Source of the DNA: Calycina herbarum
Taxonomy: Eukaryota; Ascomycota; Leotiomycetes; Helotiales; Pezizellaceae
NCBI GenBank assembly: GCA_001414485.1
Contig: LLEY01000012.1
Span: forward strand, 496,001 to 560,000
DNA: 64,000 nt
Direction of reading: 5' to 3'
How positions within the stretch are numbered: position 1 is the stretch's first letter; the number at the start of each line of letters is the position of its first letter. This document shows positions 23,290 to 35,526 of this stretch, piece after piece. The position numbers and the translations under genes were made by a program. The notes under the pieces are model-generated. The model saw only the letters and a list, made by a program, of their open reading frames with translations. It was not told the DNA's origin and ran no database searches.

Positions 23290-25463
23290 ATGGAGTATGA
23301 GCCACTGTTGAATTCAAGGAACGAAATTCGACTTTTGACACTACTTCCGAATGTTGACACAGCTGAAAAAGTGCAGTGCACACTTAGAAAGGTTTCCGTC
23401 GATGATGATCCTTACTATAAAGCACTTTCCTATTGTTGGGGTGACGAGTCTGATGTTCATGAAATTGATGTAAATGGAACGGAAATTAAGGTGAGTTTTA
23501 TGACTTGGTTTTTCTTTACGGTCTTTAACATGAATAGGTTACTCGTAATTTGTGGATGGCCCTTGAATCGCTACGCCATGCTTCGGACAACATCGATTTC
23601 TGGATAGATGCCTTGTGTATTGATCAGTTCAATGTCGAAGAACGAAACCTCCAGGTTTTACGCATGACATCTATATACCGGCAAGCTGAAGAGGTCGTGG
23701 CATGGATTGGACCAGAGCCTGATCAGGGGGTGAACCCTCTGGAGCAACTCTTTGTGGCAGAAGAGCTACAGATTGAGTCAACGTTGAGCGCCACAATTTC
23801 AGCCCCGGAGCCTTGCTTGACACAACAAATTACGATCGTTGTTGGCGACAGCGGAGACCGCCCCGGCAAATATTCATCTACATCACTGCCCAACATTGCT
23901 ACTCCCAGAGAAATCTCGTGGCTGACAAAATTTATTGGGATATTTTCGCTGCCTTACTGGACACGAATCTGGATGATCCAGGAACTTGCAGTTGCTTCAA
24001 AGATTCGAGTAGCATGCGGAAGTAAGTCCATAGACTGGGAAAAGCTATGTAACTTGGTCGAATCGGCTTCCCAGGGTAGGTACAAGGATGACGAAGTTGT
24101 TATATCTCAAAACCATCACTACCAACATGTCATTGGTTATTCTGGATTTCGAACTTTCCGATACTTCCAGTTCCTTTCTTCTGATCGTCAACCGCTTCCG
24201 CTTGTTGAGGCGATCCACAAAACCTCAACATTCCTTTCAAAGGACTTTCGTGATAGGATTTACGCTTTGCTAGGCATAAGTTTCGACGCAGCTATGTTTG
24301 TACCCCTTCCAAACTATGTAGTACCTCGCGAAACGTTCGTCCCTCGCATGGTAAAATCTTATATTCGAAACACGGGAGTTCTTGATATCATTTGTATCCG
24401 CGGGCGAAGTCGAGATAACAATTGTTCCCTTCCTTCGTGGTGTCCTGATTTGTTGAATTCATTTGACTCGACGGCGAAGTTTGAGTCCGACTACGTGTTT
24501 AAAAGAGTTGCAAGTCAAAAGTTCAAAGCGGCGAGCATAAATCGTCACCAATTCGGTCGAAATGATGATACTTCTGTGCTCTCTGTGCAAGGCATCCTTC
24601 TAGATACTGTAGAAGGACTCGGTACTGAGTACGGACGCCAATCGGAACAGACTGCGTTTTCCACGGATTATCAACTTCAACAACCTACTCGTGTTCTTAG
24701 AAAGCTCAAACAGATTATAGAATACGAACTTGGAATGGCGGTAGAATACGGATCCCAACTCGACATTGGTGAATACGAAGAACCCAAATACTTCAAACTC
24801 GGATCCCGTGTGTTTAAACCAGCCGGAAAGCTCAAAATTTTGATGAATCGTCGTGGAAATTCCTTTCAATCGCTTTCTCTTTTTGAGAAGGTACGCACCG
24901 CGGGCAAACTTGTAAATAGAGTGGATCGTTACCGTGGATATAGAACTTTTGATACCGCGAACTTGTCGACTTGGATAGCTCATAATAAGGATTTGATAAT
25001 CCACAACTGCTCATTTGAGCAATGGGCGAGAGCCCCAGCAAAAATTTATTTCTGGGCTTGGGAACTCTTCTTATTCATTGCTTTAACCTCAACTACAATT
25101 GTTTTGCTATTTGCTCTTCCCGCGTTTTGTTTTGCTTCTGGAATCATTGCGTGTTTCGTATATATGTCGGCAAATCACGCGTCTTTTATACGGAAGAAGC
25201 AAAGCGTAACTCTTAGAGCTGTTGATAGATGCCTGGGGGCTTCTCATATGAGGTTAGCAATTACAAGAGATGGAAGAGTTGGCCTTGGTCATGCCCAATC
25301 TCGTGTTGGGGACAAAATTTTCATACTCAAAGGCTGTACAGTGCCGGTTATTCTCAGGGAATTTGAAGACGGTTTTAAAGTAGTTGGCCTATGTTACTTT
25401 GCAGGCGAAATGTTTGGCGAGAATTTGGATTCTGAGCGATGGGAAATTGTTAAACTTCATTAA
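23290..25463 (+). CDS. HET-domain protein with C-terminal membrane segments
   Basis: HET (heterokaryon incompatibility) domains trigger cell death after fusion with a non-self strain and are TIR-like in fold. Two exons (23290-23490, 23538-25463; 47-nt intron) give 708 residues. The domain spans about residues 35-210: YKALSYCWGDE, then LRHASDNIDFWIDALCIDQ, NLQVLRMTSIYRQAEEVVAWIG, and WTRIWMIQELAVASKI. DRIYALLGI follows at about residue 320. Two hydrophobic helices lie near residues 580-625 (LFLFIALTSTTIVLLF and the following Ala/Cys/Ile stretch), unusual but not unknown in the family. The C-terminus FEDGFKVVGLCYFAGEMFGE matches the usual HET-protein end. Complete and with no sign of decay. Confidence 0.88.
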
Positions 25464-26410
25464 ATAGACTAGCACAGAATGTAATTATTACCTTCAAGTC
25501 GCTGCTATCTTTTCTTCTTCTTCAAGGTATGTGTATACCAAGAAACGTGCAATTCCTGCGTAGGCTTTTGGGCAAGAAACATCACTTCAGTGGTTGATAG
25601 TTTTATGCTTTGATGCACTATGTGATGTCGGTTTTCTTTGCTAAAATTATTTCCCGGCGGAACTTCGGTCCTGGAGACCCTATTTTTTCACCACTTCCTT
25701 CCATACTTCGCATCAGCTAGACGGGATGGCTTAACTTTAAACTCTAAAGAGTCTTTCAGGTAAGCAGAGAGAAGAAGGTGGTGGAGGAATATCGCTGGTT
25801 TTCAGCTTTCGGAAGTGCCGGACTTATTTTTTGGTGGGCCTGCTTGCGTCTGGGCACTGCTCTGTGTGTACTTCATGTATAAGCTTACTCGTAGTGGTGC
25901 TTGACAGACAAGCGGTGCATGAAAGGAAACACGCAGTCTTAGATAGGCCAGAACAAATAGGAGGCAGAAATAGGGGTTCTATTGAAGTTATATGACCTCG
26001 GAGAGAACATTCGTAAATATTCCGAAGATCGAGGCGTTCTCAACTCATTCCTTAGAGAGCGTATACGTTGGCTTCATACCTAGGCGTCGCTCGCGGCTCG
26101 TCATTTCACAGAAGGCCCATATTTTGCAATAATAGTGGATATTTGGAATAGGAATGCATTTTGTACGTCATCGCATGTTCAGAAACTTTTGGGAAGGTTT
26201 GCTCAAAGTACTAGTTGCCTTTGCACCCGGAGCTTGCTCGGGATTGATATGAGTTATATCTCAAACCAGTTGCTCTCTTAAAGTCTCTCAGTTTGCACAG
26301 CCAGCTCAACATTAATTGTGATTTCAGATTCTATATCCTCCCTTTCGCTTCATTTCAGAGATATATTTCCTTCACCACTTGCAAGATTCTTCCATTTTAG
26401 AAGCTCGGAA
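25464..26410. other. Intergenic region
   Basis: 947 bp between two plus-strand genes with no long frame and no identifiable repeat; it should hold the terminator of the HET gene and the promoter of the BRE4-like gene. Confidence 0.35.
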
Positions 26411-29400
26411 ATGCAAAATGCCATTGGCCAACGAATCAAGGCGGGATGGAAATCCCTTGGGATTGACATGAAAATGCTTTATTTAATGTTCAAGTAACCT
26501 ACCCCTAATTTTTTATCATGTACTTTTCGAAAAGAAGCAATGCTAACATTTCAACAGGGGTTCTGTTCCTGTCGCTATTTCACTAGGAATCTACCAGAGC
26601 ACTGCCGTGTCCGAAGTCTACACTTCATTGGGTTTCCTGGTCTCTATTATTGCAGTCGTCACTGTCAACATTCTACCTCGCGCGAAATTAATTCAGATGA
26701 CATTTACGATTTGCCTCTTTACTGCTATTGCTATCCCGATAACCATGCTGGCGACGTGGTCCGGCTTGCAGGCGCGCTTTCACACTGATCCGCAGGGGTT
26801 AAACCATTACAATTCATCACAAAGTGGTATGTACATACAATCGCCAAGCATTATGCTGTATTTGCATAAACATCCACAATTCTTGAAACTGACTGGTTAC
26901 TAGCAATAACCGGAGTTTGGCTCTTTTTCAATATCTTGATAAGCAATGCCATACAGGCAAGATACCCTCATCTGCTGATCCCAACCATTCTCTACAACAT
27001 CTTCGTAATTGTGCAGTTTACATCTTGTTCGCGATTCAATACTTGGAAACAATGCTGGGATTTGATATATTTGACCCTCAAATGTTATTATACCGGTGTT
27101 GCAATCTCTTTCGTATCAGGCTTGATCATCTATCCTGTCACCTGTCGATCGGAGATTTTCGAGGTTCAAGAAAAGTATATTAACTCGCTGCGCGGCATGC
27201 TCAAAGAAACTGCATCATATCTACACAAGCTACAGACGACGCCAACTTTTGCAACCTCTCTAGATCACGAAAATGATAGCAACGGGGACAACTGCGATGG
27301 CGCTGAATTGAGGAGTAAAATGGCTGGAGTGAAGGGGTTGTATGTGAAAATGCATGCAGAACTCGCCATGGCTAAGAATGAAATTGCATGGGGGAAGTTA
27401 CGTGCAAGAGATATTAATGCCACAAATGATCTTTTCCGAAGAGTGTTAATGCCCTTGTAAGATCATGTCTTTATATTTGCTTTATCATTTCACGTTTGTG
27501 AAGATTGCTAACTAGGATAGGGGCGGCATTGCCCAATTGCCTGATATTCTGAAGCGAATTGGAAGTACTGGAGGATGGATTCCCTGCGATTTCGAATCAA
27601 AGGATCACACCGACAAAGCCAGCCCTTCTCAGCTACATAAGCAGGCTATGTACGAGAAAATCTGGCACGACTCTATTGGTGAGTTGGTAGAGCCCGCTAG
27701 CGCTTTAATAGAAGCTATGAACGATGGACTCGAGCATGCTGGCTTGCAACTAGAAATCATTCCTCGACCAGGGACCAAGAACTATTTTGATTGGATGCCA
27801 GGAGCGCAGAGGACTAAACAAACAGACCTCGAAGCTGAAAGGACAACGTCAAAACCAGGGAGCCAGGATTTTTCTAGGATTTTAAAGGCACAGTTGATCG
27901 ACTTCGAGACCAGACGACTTGAATCTTTAGCAGCGTGGGCAAACGGCAAAGGCTCCCCAGCCAGTACACCGAATTTACACAATCTTGGCGAATTCAATGG
28001 GGATGAAGACCTGGCGGCTGGCAACATGCCGAGAGATCGTCAGCAATTGTATTTGATTTTATACGTGCAACACATGGTAAGTATGAAGCATATCATGAGT
28101 GATGCTAGCCTTGTCCATTGACTATGAACTCTATCTGACGTGTTGAAAACAGCTTTACACAACGGGTATGGCGGTTCTTGGAGTTTCCAAATTTTCCGAT
28201 AAGCTCGTGGCCGACGGAGTCATGTCAAGAAATCGCCTCATTGTACCATCTCTTCGAAGACTACACAAGTGGCTCCTCAGTGTTTTCGACACAGCAGAAG
28301 CAGCCTTGGCAGATGATGACAGACCAGGCTCGATTAAAGAGACCAAAATGTTATACGGCATCGTGGATAGAGCTACACGTAACATTGAGCACCTTCCTCC
28401 TATAAACGCCTATCAAAGATTTGGAATTCGCATACGGAGGTTCCAAGAATTTCTCAAGGGACCTGAATTCAGTTTTGGATTCAGATCAGCATGGTAAGCA
28501 GAATACGAACTACAATTTCTTTTGGTACTGACTAGAGAATTAGTGCCACAATGTCTTGTGCCATCGTTGCATATCTTCATCAGACTCAGGAGATTTTCAC
28601 TCATTATCGTCTCATTTGGTCAGTCATTATATCAGCAATTGGTGCCAATATGTCTGCGGGACAATCTGGGGTTTCATATTTTCTTCGTATCCTCGGCTCA
28701 TTTGCGGCCTTGATAATTTGTTATGCTGTCTGGTATATTCCTGATGGGAAAGTTCCGTAAGTTTTCCAGTTTTGGGATGAAGTGCTGTATTATATAGGAC
28801 TGACAATACCACAGCGGCGTTATTGTTATCATGTGGTTTGCATCCTTCCTTCAGATGTATTTCCTAATCCGATGGCCCAAATATATCATAGGATGGCTGG
28901 TTGTTTTTATCACTGAAGTCTTGTCAATTGGCTACGAGCTTCAAGTGAAGAAACTCGGCATTCCGGTCGCAACTTCGCAGGGAACATATTGGTTCCCACC
29001 TTACTATGTTGCCGCTATGCGTGTGGTAAGCAACCATTCCTTTTGTTTCTCCAGTTCACATACCATTCTTACTGCCGGGAGCAACTTTCAAACTTAGACC
29101 TACTGCCTTCTTCAACATGGAGAAACCCCATATGCTAATGCTTCACAGGCATGTGTTCTCTGGGGAACCTGCGCCTCCATCTTCTTCACCTACCTTCCAT
29201 ACCCCATCACAGCCAGGGGACTCCTCCGCAAAGACTTGGCAACTGTCATGCAATTGACTGCAAATTATCATGCCGTAGTTCATTCTACCATAAAGGCAAG
29301 ACTGGGCGAAAAAGAAGGTGACATGAGCGATAAGGAAAGCCGTGGGAGGGTTTTAATGCATACACGAAAAGCGATGTTCAACAAAATCATGACTCTTAGT

Positions 29401-30019
29401 TCTTCTGTTAAGCATAACGTCTACCTTCAAAAGTACGAACCAGGCCTCGGCGGGAAATTTCCCGTGGCAATGTTCGAAGATATTCTGTCCCAGCTCACAG
29501 TGTAAGTTCATTTAGCCCTTTATCTCCACCTCACAATTCTAACTTTACCTTTGATGTAGACTTCTTGACTACATCTCACTTCTATCCTACTCCACCCAAG
29601 CCTGGGCAGCCGAAGGGCCTGTTCGAGGTTATTTCCCAAATTCTCCCACTAGCGATATCTGGTTTCGCGACCTTTCCAAACTCGTTGGACAAATCAACCC
29701 GACTGAAGTGAGGATCACTTCTATTCTCTGCCAGCTATCAGCTGCTGTTCACACTGGTCGAGCACTGCCACCTGGGATGGAATCCTCCATGCCATATCAA
29801 CTTTCTGAAAGACTCCGAGAGCTAGACCCAGAAGTTTTGCAGATCAAACATATGCACGAGCTGGGATATTCCGCGTATGCAGTTATGGAGATTATCTCGA
29901 GCATGATTACGCATAATCTTGACGAGCTTACAGTGAGTATTAAGCGTTTGGTTGGAGTTGTTAATTTTGACTTTGAAGGGTTCGATGACGAGGATGGGAA
30001 GGAAGGAAAGTCTCAGTAG
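26411..30019 (+). CDS. BRE4-like / aromatic-acid-exporter-like membrane protein
   Basis: Large membrane protein of the fungal family related to yeast Bre4 (brefeldin A sensitivity) and bacterial FUSC/aromatic acid exporters. Nine exons (26411-26493, 26558-26826, 26904-27456, 27521-28076, 28153-28493, 28544-28756, 28815-29025, 29149-29501, 29560-30019) close in frame to 1012 residues. The N-terminal half has about six membrane segments (SVPVAISLGIYQS, LGFLVSIIAVVTVNILPRAK, TICLFTAIAIPITMLATW and others). A hydrophilic region with PDILKRIGSTGGW follows. A second cluster of helices lies around residues 665-830 (ATMSCAIVAYLHQTQEIF, then SFAALIICYAVWYIPDG). The last 190 residues are soluble. The substrate is unknown; by homology a drug or organic acid transporter. 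Start chosen because the short first exon splices in frame. Confidence 0.82.
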
Positions 30020-30266
30020 TCGTGGTCACGGTTTGGGGTGCAGTAATTTGTAAGTCACATCGAGTTGATGAAATGAAAAATCCTCATTCTAAGTGTTCAC
30101 ACAAGTCTCAAAAAATCAATTTAACTGTCCTCAAAGGTTAGAACGAGTAATTTTATATCCACTCAATTCCCTCGGAAGTGTTACTAAAGTTTGCAAACTC
30201 TGCGACTTTCCTTGCAAATCAATACAGTCCCTGGCGAAAGCTAATTAAGTTGGTTTTCTTCATCAA

Positions 30267-30992
30267 CTATTCCTCAGTCTCATCCTTCGCTAATGGAATG
30301 GTGTCGAAGACCTCCTCATAGGCAAGTCTGGGAACTTGTTCCAGCCTCCATTCTCCCTGTCCAAGGCCAATAAGTAACAATATTTCCTTCCTCATTTTGC
30401 CTGATTTCTAGACTCTCGTCTCCTATCATGACACTCGTCAATCTTGGCAAAGAATGCATCACAATAGAACTAACACGCTCTTTCTGCTCGGCCATTCCCC
30501 TCAATCCTCGACGTTTTGATTCCCGTAACGTTCTGCCATTAGAACCTACGTATCCCCAATATCCATTGAACCCAATATTCAGCTGAGAATAATAACCAAG
30601 ATCCAGGTGTGTCAGTTTTCGGAGGTCAACAAGGAAGTCTAAAATCTTCTGCAGTGAATTAGCGCTGTTTTAAAGGCTCATTTTGAGAAGTTAACCTCGA
30701 GGATATATCTGTTATCCAGCTCCCTAAGGTCATCGTCAAAATAAGTAGATGTCTACTTGCGCAATTTCTCGTATAGCGGAATACCATGGAATAGATGGAG
30801 GAAGGATTGATGGATATGTTGTTTGTAGAGAATTTCTTGGTCGTAGAGTCAGATTTGTTCCAGGCCATCGTTTGCTTCTGTAATATGAAGAAGGAAGGAT
30901 ATATTGAAGGTGTGTAATAATGCTTGTAGGCGGCTCCTAAATAGTCCAACCCCTGGAAACAACGAAAATACTTTACACTTCGTTTGAGGTAG
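30267..30992 (-). pseudogene. Decayed leucine-rich/F-box-like gene remnant
   Basis: Read from right to left, one frame shows coding-like sequence: HGIPLYEKLRK, FDDDLRELDNRYILEVNFSK, then KILDFLVDLRKLTHLDLGYY and SNGRTLRESKRRGLRGMAEQ. It also contains at least two stop codons and needs frame changes, the last just before a C-terminal segment ending DETEE. The LTHLDL motif and layout resemble F-box/LRR-type fungal proteins, but no F-box is visible because the 5' part is cut off at the Tc1-type inverted repeat starting at 30996. Confidence 0.4.
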
Positions 30993-30995
30993 CTT

Positions 30996-31421
30996 ACGAG
31001 CCTGGCACCACGGGTCTGTGCGTACAGGGCATTTTCACGATAAATCATTGAATTGATGAAGTAGTATTTAATTTAATTAGGAGTAGACCAGCCGTGGCGT
31101 TGAATAAGTACATTAACCCAATGTTCCTGCTTTAAAATCAACTTATTAATCCAATCATGAGGTATAGCCTCCCATTCCTCTGTAACAGCTAGTAGGTTGG
31201 TGTTGACGTCTATGGAGAGCCTGTTTAATCCACCGCCAGCACTTCTCTATAGGATGCATATCTGGCGAAGTAGAAGGATGAGGCATTAAGATGATACCGT
31301 ATTTTATAGCTATCTCGTAGCCCTTTTCGTGATGCCAGTCGTCAGGAGGCATATTTGTTGGTAGAGGTGCTAAGACTCGTCAAAATGCCCTGTACGCACA
31401 GACCCGTGGTTCTAGGCTCGT
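30996..31421 (-). mobile_element. Tc1/mariner-type deletion derivative
   Basis: A 426-bp element bounded by 40-bp inverted repeats (30996-31035 and 31382-31421) differing at two positions; the core is ACCACGGGTCTGTGCGTACA. It holds the C-terminal part of a DDE transposase on the minus strand: SPDMHPIEKCWRWIK is the usual PN(P)IE region. A one-base frameshift follows, then EEWEAIPHDWINKL and an in-frame stop at 31073-31075. A TA dinucleotide lies at or next to each end, as expected for this superfamily. The catalytic core is deleted, so it can only be a non-autonomous copy. Confidence 0.7.
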
Positions 31422-32277
31422 TAAGGGGAAAATCTAGCTGAACGGAGTGTTTATTTTTTGAGCTCCGAACTTGTTCATTTCCAGGCTCGAGTCTGGTTGC
31501 AAACTTTAGGTGGTGTGGGGAAGCATGGGAAATCCTCGGAGTGGATTATTGGCATTGTGGAGCTCCATGTTGAGCTTACGGGTAAGCCACCAGCTTACTC
31601 GCAACTCGTTTTGGCCCCCAAACATCTACCCGATAAGCTACTAAACATCAAGTAATCCATCTCCAAAATTGGGGGCCAAAAAGGAGAGTTGCGAGTAAGC
31701 CCTGAAACATCGAGTAAACCAATCATTAAGTTTTCGTGTAACCCCAACACGAAGTGGCTAGTAAACACCAGCTTACCCACAACCCCCTTTTTGGCCCCCA
31801 AAAATTTTACCCCGTAAGCCATTGAAGACTGGGTAAACTGCCACAAAATCTAGGGACGGGTTAGGGTTAGATTACTATCTTAGGCTCCTATATCCTAGGG
31901 TTCCAAAAGCGAGGGTTGCAAGAACGTAGGAGACTTTAGGCTTGTGCCCTTTAAGGTGTCCCCGAAGCGGCTTTTCAGTGGACCTCCCTGTAATTTAGGG
32001 CACAGATGCCTTCCCATAGGCTCGCTTGCTCTAATTTGAAGGCCCCTTCCAGGGTTGACGCAAAGCGCATTACAGCGTACTGCACTGTAGTCGCCATGCT
32101 TTACACAGCATCCTTCGTAGGCTATCAATCACCTAGTAAGCTACTCTAGTCCAAACAATCATCAGTTCAATCCATCCTCCAATACAACCTACACATCCAT
32201 TAAAATCTCACTATGACTCAAAAAACCAACGTCACAACATAAATATGAAACTGCATTTGGCTGTGAAAACTTGGAGT
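31422..32277. other. Repeat-bearing spacer, no gene
   Basis: No coding sequence supported. It contains the GGCCCCCA/GTAAGC repeat cluster at 31583-31840 (separate entry). The segment 31900-32110 has a 77-codon minus frame without recognisable domain. Confidence 0.35.
31583..31840. repeat. Direct and inverted GTAAGC / TTTGGCCCCCA repeats
   Basis: Two imperfect direct units (about 31583-31657 and 31762-31840) share CACCAGCTTAC, then TTTTGGCCCCCAAA and later (C)CCGTAAGC. Between them, 31670-31700 is the inverse complement of 31593-31620 (GCTTACTCGCAACT and TGGGGGCCAAA). The whole could fold into alternative hairpins. Not a named element to my knowledge. Confidence 0.55.
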
Positions 32278-33840
32278 TCATCCCAGATATTCATCGAGCT
32301 TCGAGTTAAGTATATAAACAAAAACATAAGAAGTTCTAAGAGGCGCATTCCTCGTTTTCTCGTTATCAAGCCGAAAGTTATTCTCAAAGACTTCACTTCG
32401 TTGCGCATAGGAGACTGTTTCCTTGAAGAAGAGAATCCACTAATCCTCTGTGTTTGGACGTAGGTATAGAAGATATCTCGATACCGGCTTGACGTCTTCG
32501 AGAACTACAACTCTACAGTGAAGAAGTTCGTTTAGTAATGTAAATGAATTTTAATTTGGGGGTTTAACTTACCCATGTAATTGGTAAAGCGTGTCGGTAA
32601 TATCAGGCTCAGTGTACTTGTCGAGATTGATTTCTGAGGGGTATTCGAAAGTTTCGGTATCCTGCCCCAATTTTGTAAGGGGGACAACGCATATATGGAT
32701 GGTTAGAGATGACTTACGGTTTTCATCGAATCTGTAGCCAAATCATAATAAAAGAATTTCACACATAAAATCAAGACTTCAGGTAGTTGCGTAAGTAACA
32801 AAACATTTTGATTTTCACCCCATGGAGTAAAGTAGTCATTTAAAGCGTCTTCCAATCGTGGATTGTTAACTGCGTCAATCTGCATATCTACCAAGCTTAG
32901 TGAGGCTAGAAATGCAAAGGTGGAGGGGGAAGTACCATAGAATGACTCCTCTCTTGCCCCAGTTTCTCTATACGAGGTCCTTATTCCTCCCACAATGAGA
33001 GATGTTGAATCTTTGCTTAGCGTGGTGTTTTCGATTCTTTCTATAAATTTTCTCCAGAACTCCGACCAGTCCTGTGCTTCATTGATTTCCTTAGTCCCCC
33101 AACCAAATGTGTCGGTTAAACCTAGAGGGTCCACCGGGAGGTGGGAAGTATGAAGCTTCCAGAATATTTTCCGGAGTTCATTCAGCAATCGGTGGTCAGG
33201 ATCATCTTCTGAACGGAGCACTGCCTAACGAAAATAAGTAATTTGCAAACCAATTAATGAAACTACACATACCGTTCGGAAAGGCTTAAGCATGTATAAG
33301 ATCTGCAGAGAAGAAATAACATAGCCAATAGCACCTGGATTGGTGATTGCTGTGTACCCCGAGCCAAGCGCATATCTCTTCATTTCGGGATCTTCCTGCA
33401 TCTTCTGTAGCTCCAAATCATCCACAGGTTTTCGTAATTTATGCGCATATATATCTTTCATCGTTTCCGCTTCAGAGCTCTCGGAAGGAAACAAATCCAG
33501 AGTTGGTTTGTTGAACGCAGACGAAAGATTGTTAGTATTTGGCGTGGTAATGAGCTGCAACGTCGAGAGATCTATCGATAAAATGCAGGGAAATACACAG
33601 TCTGTTCATCTTGGAGAGACGTGCTCTTGACTATCTCAATCTTTTTGTCCGTGGTCATCTGAATTCTGAAAGGCATCGTAGCTGGCATATGAGAATTAAA
33701 CACACAGTCACGGCCGGTGAGCAAATATTTATTATTTTGATCTTCATCTTCATCGTTATTGCCAATCTGCTCCGCGGCCGGAAATATCAGTCTGATGGCG
33801 TCCCATAATCAAAGCACCTTGACTATCCACAAAATTCAAT
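32278..33840 (-). pseudogene. Decayed USP-type ubiquitin protease (USP7/Ubp15-like), no active site
   Basis: Exons 33273 upstream, 33224-32718, 32661-32573 and 32512 onwards are joined by good introns (48-60 nt). They follow the USP catalytic-domain order: NPGAIGYVISSLQ stands where the family has the Cys box, so the nucleophile Cys is Gly. Then come the 'PVDPLGLTDTFGW' block typical of USP7-like enzymes, LPEVLILCVKFFYYD, EYPSEINLDKY, and LHG followed by SRYLLYLRP, where the catalytic His is replaced. A TAG follows NTED, yet homology continues in frame after it (WILFFKETVS, EVFENNFR, YVFVYILNSKLDEYLG) to a TGA at 32278. Upstream, 33561-33830 is open in another frame and has no clear start. 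A relic, or less likely a truncated pseudoenzyme. Confidence 0.65.
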
Positions 33841-33856
33841 ACAATCAACGTGAGAA

Positions 33857-34516
33857 ATGATTAGATTAGATTAGATTAATGGCTATTAATCTAATCTAAT
33901 CAATGATTTTTAGGTGTTAATTATTAATCACATTAATCAAAAGTTATTAATCTGATTAATAATTGATTAATTGATTAATATGACACGTGATCGGGCCGGG
34001 GGTATCGGAGACCGGACCGAGCCTCGGAGTGGCGTCGGAATAACGCTCTAGGGCTGCCGGGAGCTTAAGCTAGATCTCCTAAGTACTCTTTACTAATAAC
34101 TTCTTTAAATATAGTCTTAATAAATTAGCTATTAATTGTATAACAATAAATATAAGTTCTTACTATACTTATCTTACTAATAATAAGCTTTATAAGTAGC
34201 TAGTTCGGCTCTTAGCGAGAGACTCTTTAGTTAAGTAGCTTTAATTATCTTAAAATAATGTAATAAACTCTCTAAAGAGATTTTTAAGACTATTAGTAGC
34301 TTAAAGAGCTAGGGCTTCTATATAGAGGATGAGATAGAAGAAGAGAAGGAAAAAGAGAAGAAGGAACCGGGTTATAAGAATAACTACTTTATTATTAATA
34401 ACTATTAGCTAATCATATTAATCAGATTTAATTAGATTAATCTAAAGTAATTAATCTAATCTAATTAAGGAACTTGTTAATCATTAATCAGATTAATAAT
34501 TGATTAACTGATTAAT
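33857..34516. repeat. AT-rich insertion with TTAATC-type terminal blocks
   Basis: Both ends consist of GATTA/TTAATC repeats. 33857-33900 is a near-perfect hairpin of GATTAGATTAGATTAAT and its complement. The segment at 33945-33979 recurs at 34481-34516 with two changes. The core holds a short GC-rich island (33984-34075) and an AT-rich, RIP-like stretch without coding capacity. It lies between the 3' end of the HET fragment and the USP relic, interrupting sequence on the minus strand. Element class unknown. Confidence 0.6.
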
Positions 34517-35526
34517 TTGTGCTCACACTGAATACAATATCGCCAATCTGTGAACCACCTGGTGCGATGCCAACAACAAGTGGCATTTGGTTGTCCTCGT
34601 TGAGGGCAGGACGATTAATGATATGCCAAGCAAGGAATACGGTAGGACGATCAATCTTCCGACCATTTTTTTGATGGGTATAGCTAACATTGGTATAGGC
34701 CTGAGCACTATCTATTGTGCTGACGCCTTTAAAATCCGACTCCACAAAATCTCGCCAGTATCCCAGGTGAGAGTAAGGTATCTTTCCATCGATATAATCA
34801 ATCAACTCAGAGATGCGGTATTGTGTGGCTAAAGGGTAATTTGAAGAAGGAAACCTAATGATAACCATCGGGTTACATGTTGACATGGAAATATTTGTCG
34901 ATGAAACCGGTTCGACTTGATTCTGAGTAGAATACTGTTCTTGAGCTAGGGTGGCTTCTTGGATGCATTTGTTGGCTCCAGGATGTTTTCCAAGCAGATT
35001 TTGAAGGAACTCGCCGAGTTTTATGAGCTGAGGAGCGCGGTGTAAAGAAGAGTCTTGTCCAAACTCATGCCAATAGAACCTGATCACATCTCGGTAGAGC
35101 TGCTCCACCGACTTCGTATAATCAATCGTAAGTCCTTGGTCACCGCAGTCGGTTGAAAGACCCATAAATCCGTCGATTTTATCGTGGACCTCCTGGCACA
35201 GCGAGTCCTGGAAACTCTCCAGCAATGTCCAGAGAACACAGCCCCCTCTTAGCCGGGCTTCCTTTTGTTGATCAAGTCGAGCTGGAAGGCTACGCATAAA
35301 ATATCGCTCCCCGGGCGATTGGTATTGAGGCCAGATATGCTTGCGAGCCTTTCGTAACTCTGAGATATATTTCCAGGGAATTTATTGTCTTCCACAACAA
35401 ATCACGGCTATTTTCTGTTTCCAAACCCAACCAGACCCTCCGAGCACGGCCGAAAACATCGGCCATTTGCTGAACTTGGTGGTTTCGTTCTTCCATATTC
35501 GATTGGTTGATGCAGATTATATCAAT
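34512..35526 (-). pseudogene. HET-domain gene, 3' half (split and frameshifted)
   Basis: The frame begins at 35526 with IDIICINQSNMEERN, the middle of a HET domain, followed by QVQQMADVFGRARRVWLGLE. A one-base frameshift at about 35290-35297 leads into a second frame. That contains DKIDGFMGLSTDCGDQGLTI and YTKSVEQLYRDVIRFYWHE, the usual post-HET region, and runs to a stop at 34512-34514 inside the TTAATC repeat. The conserved N-terminal HET motifs are missing here but lie at 39324-39625 in the same orientation. Not expected to make a functional protein. Confidence 0.75.

Noticed and set aside
31858..31872. Telomere-like TTAGGGTTAG
   Set aside because: Only one and a half repeat units; no array, so most likely chance.
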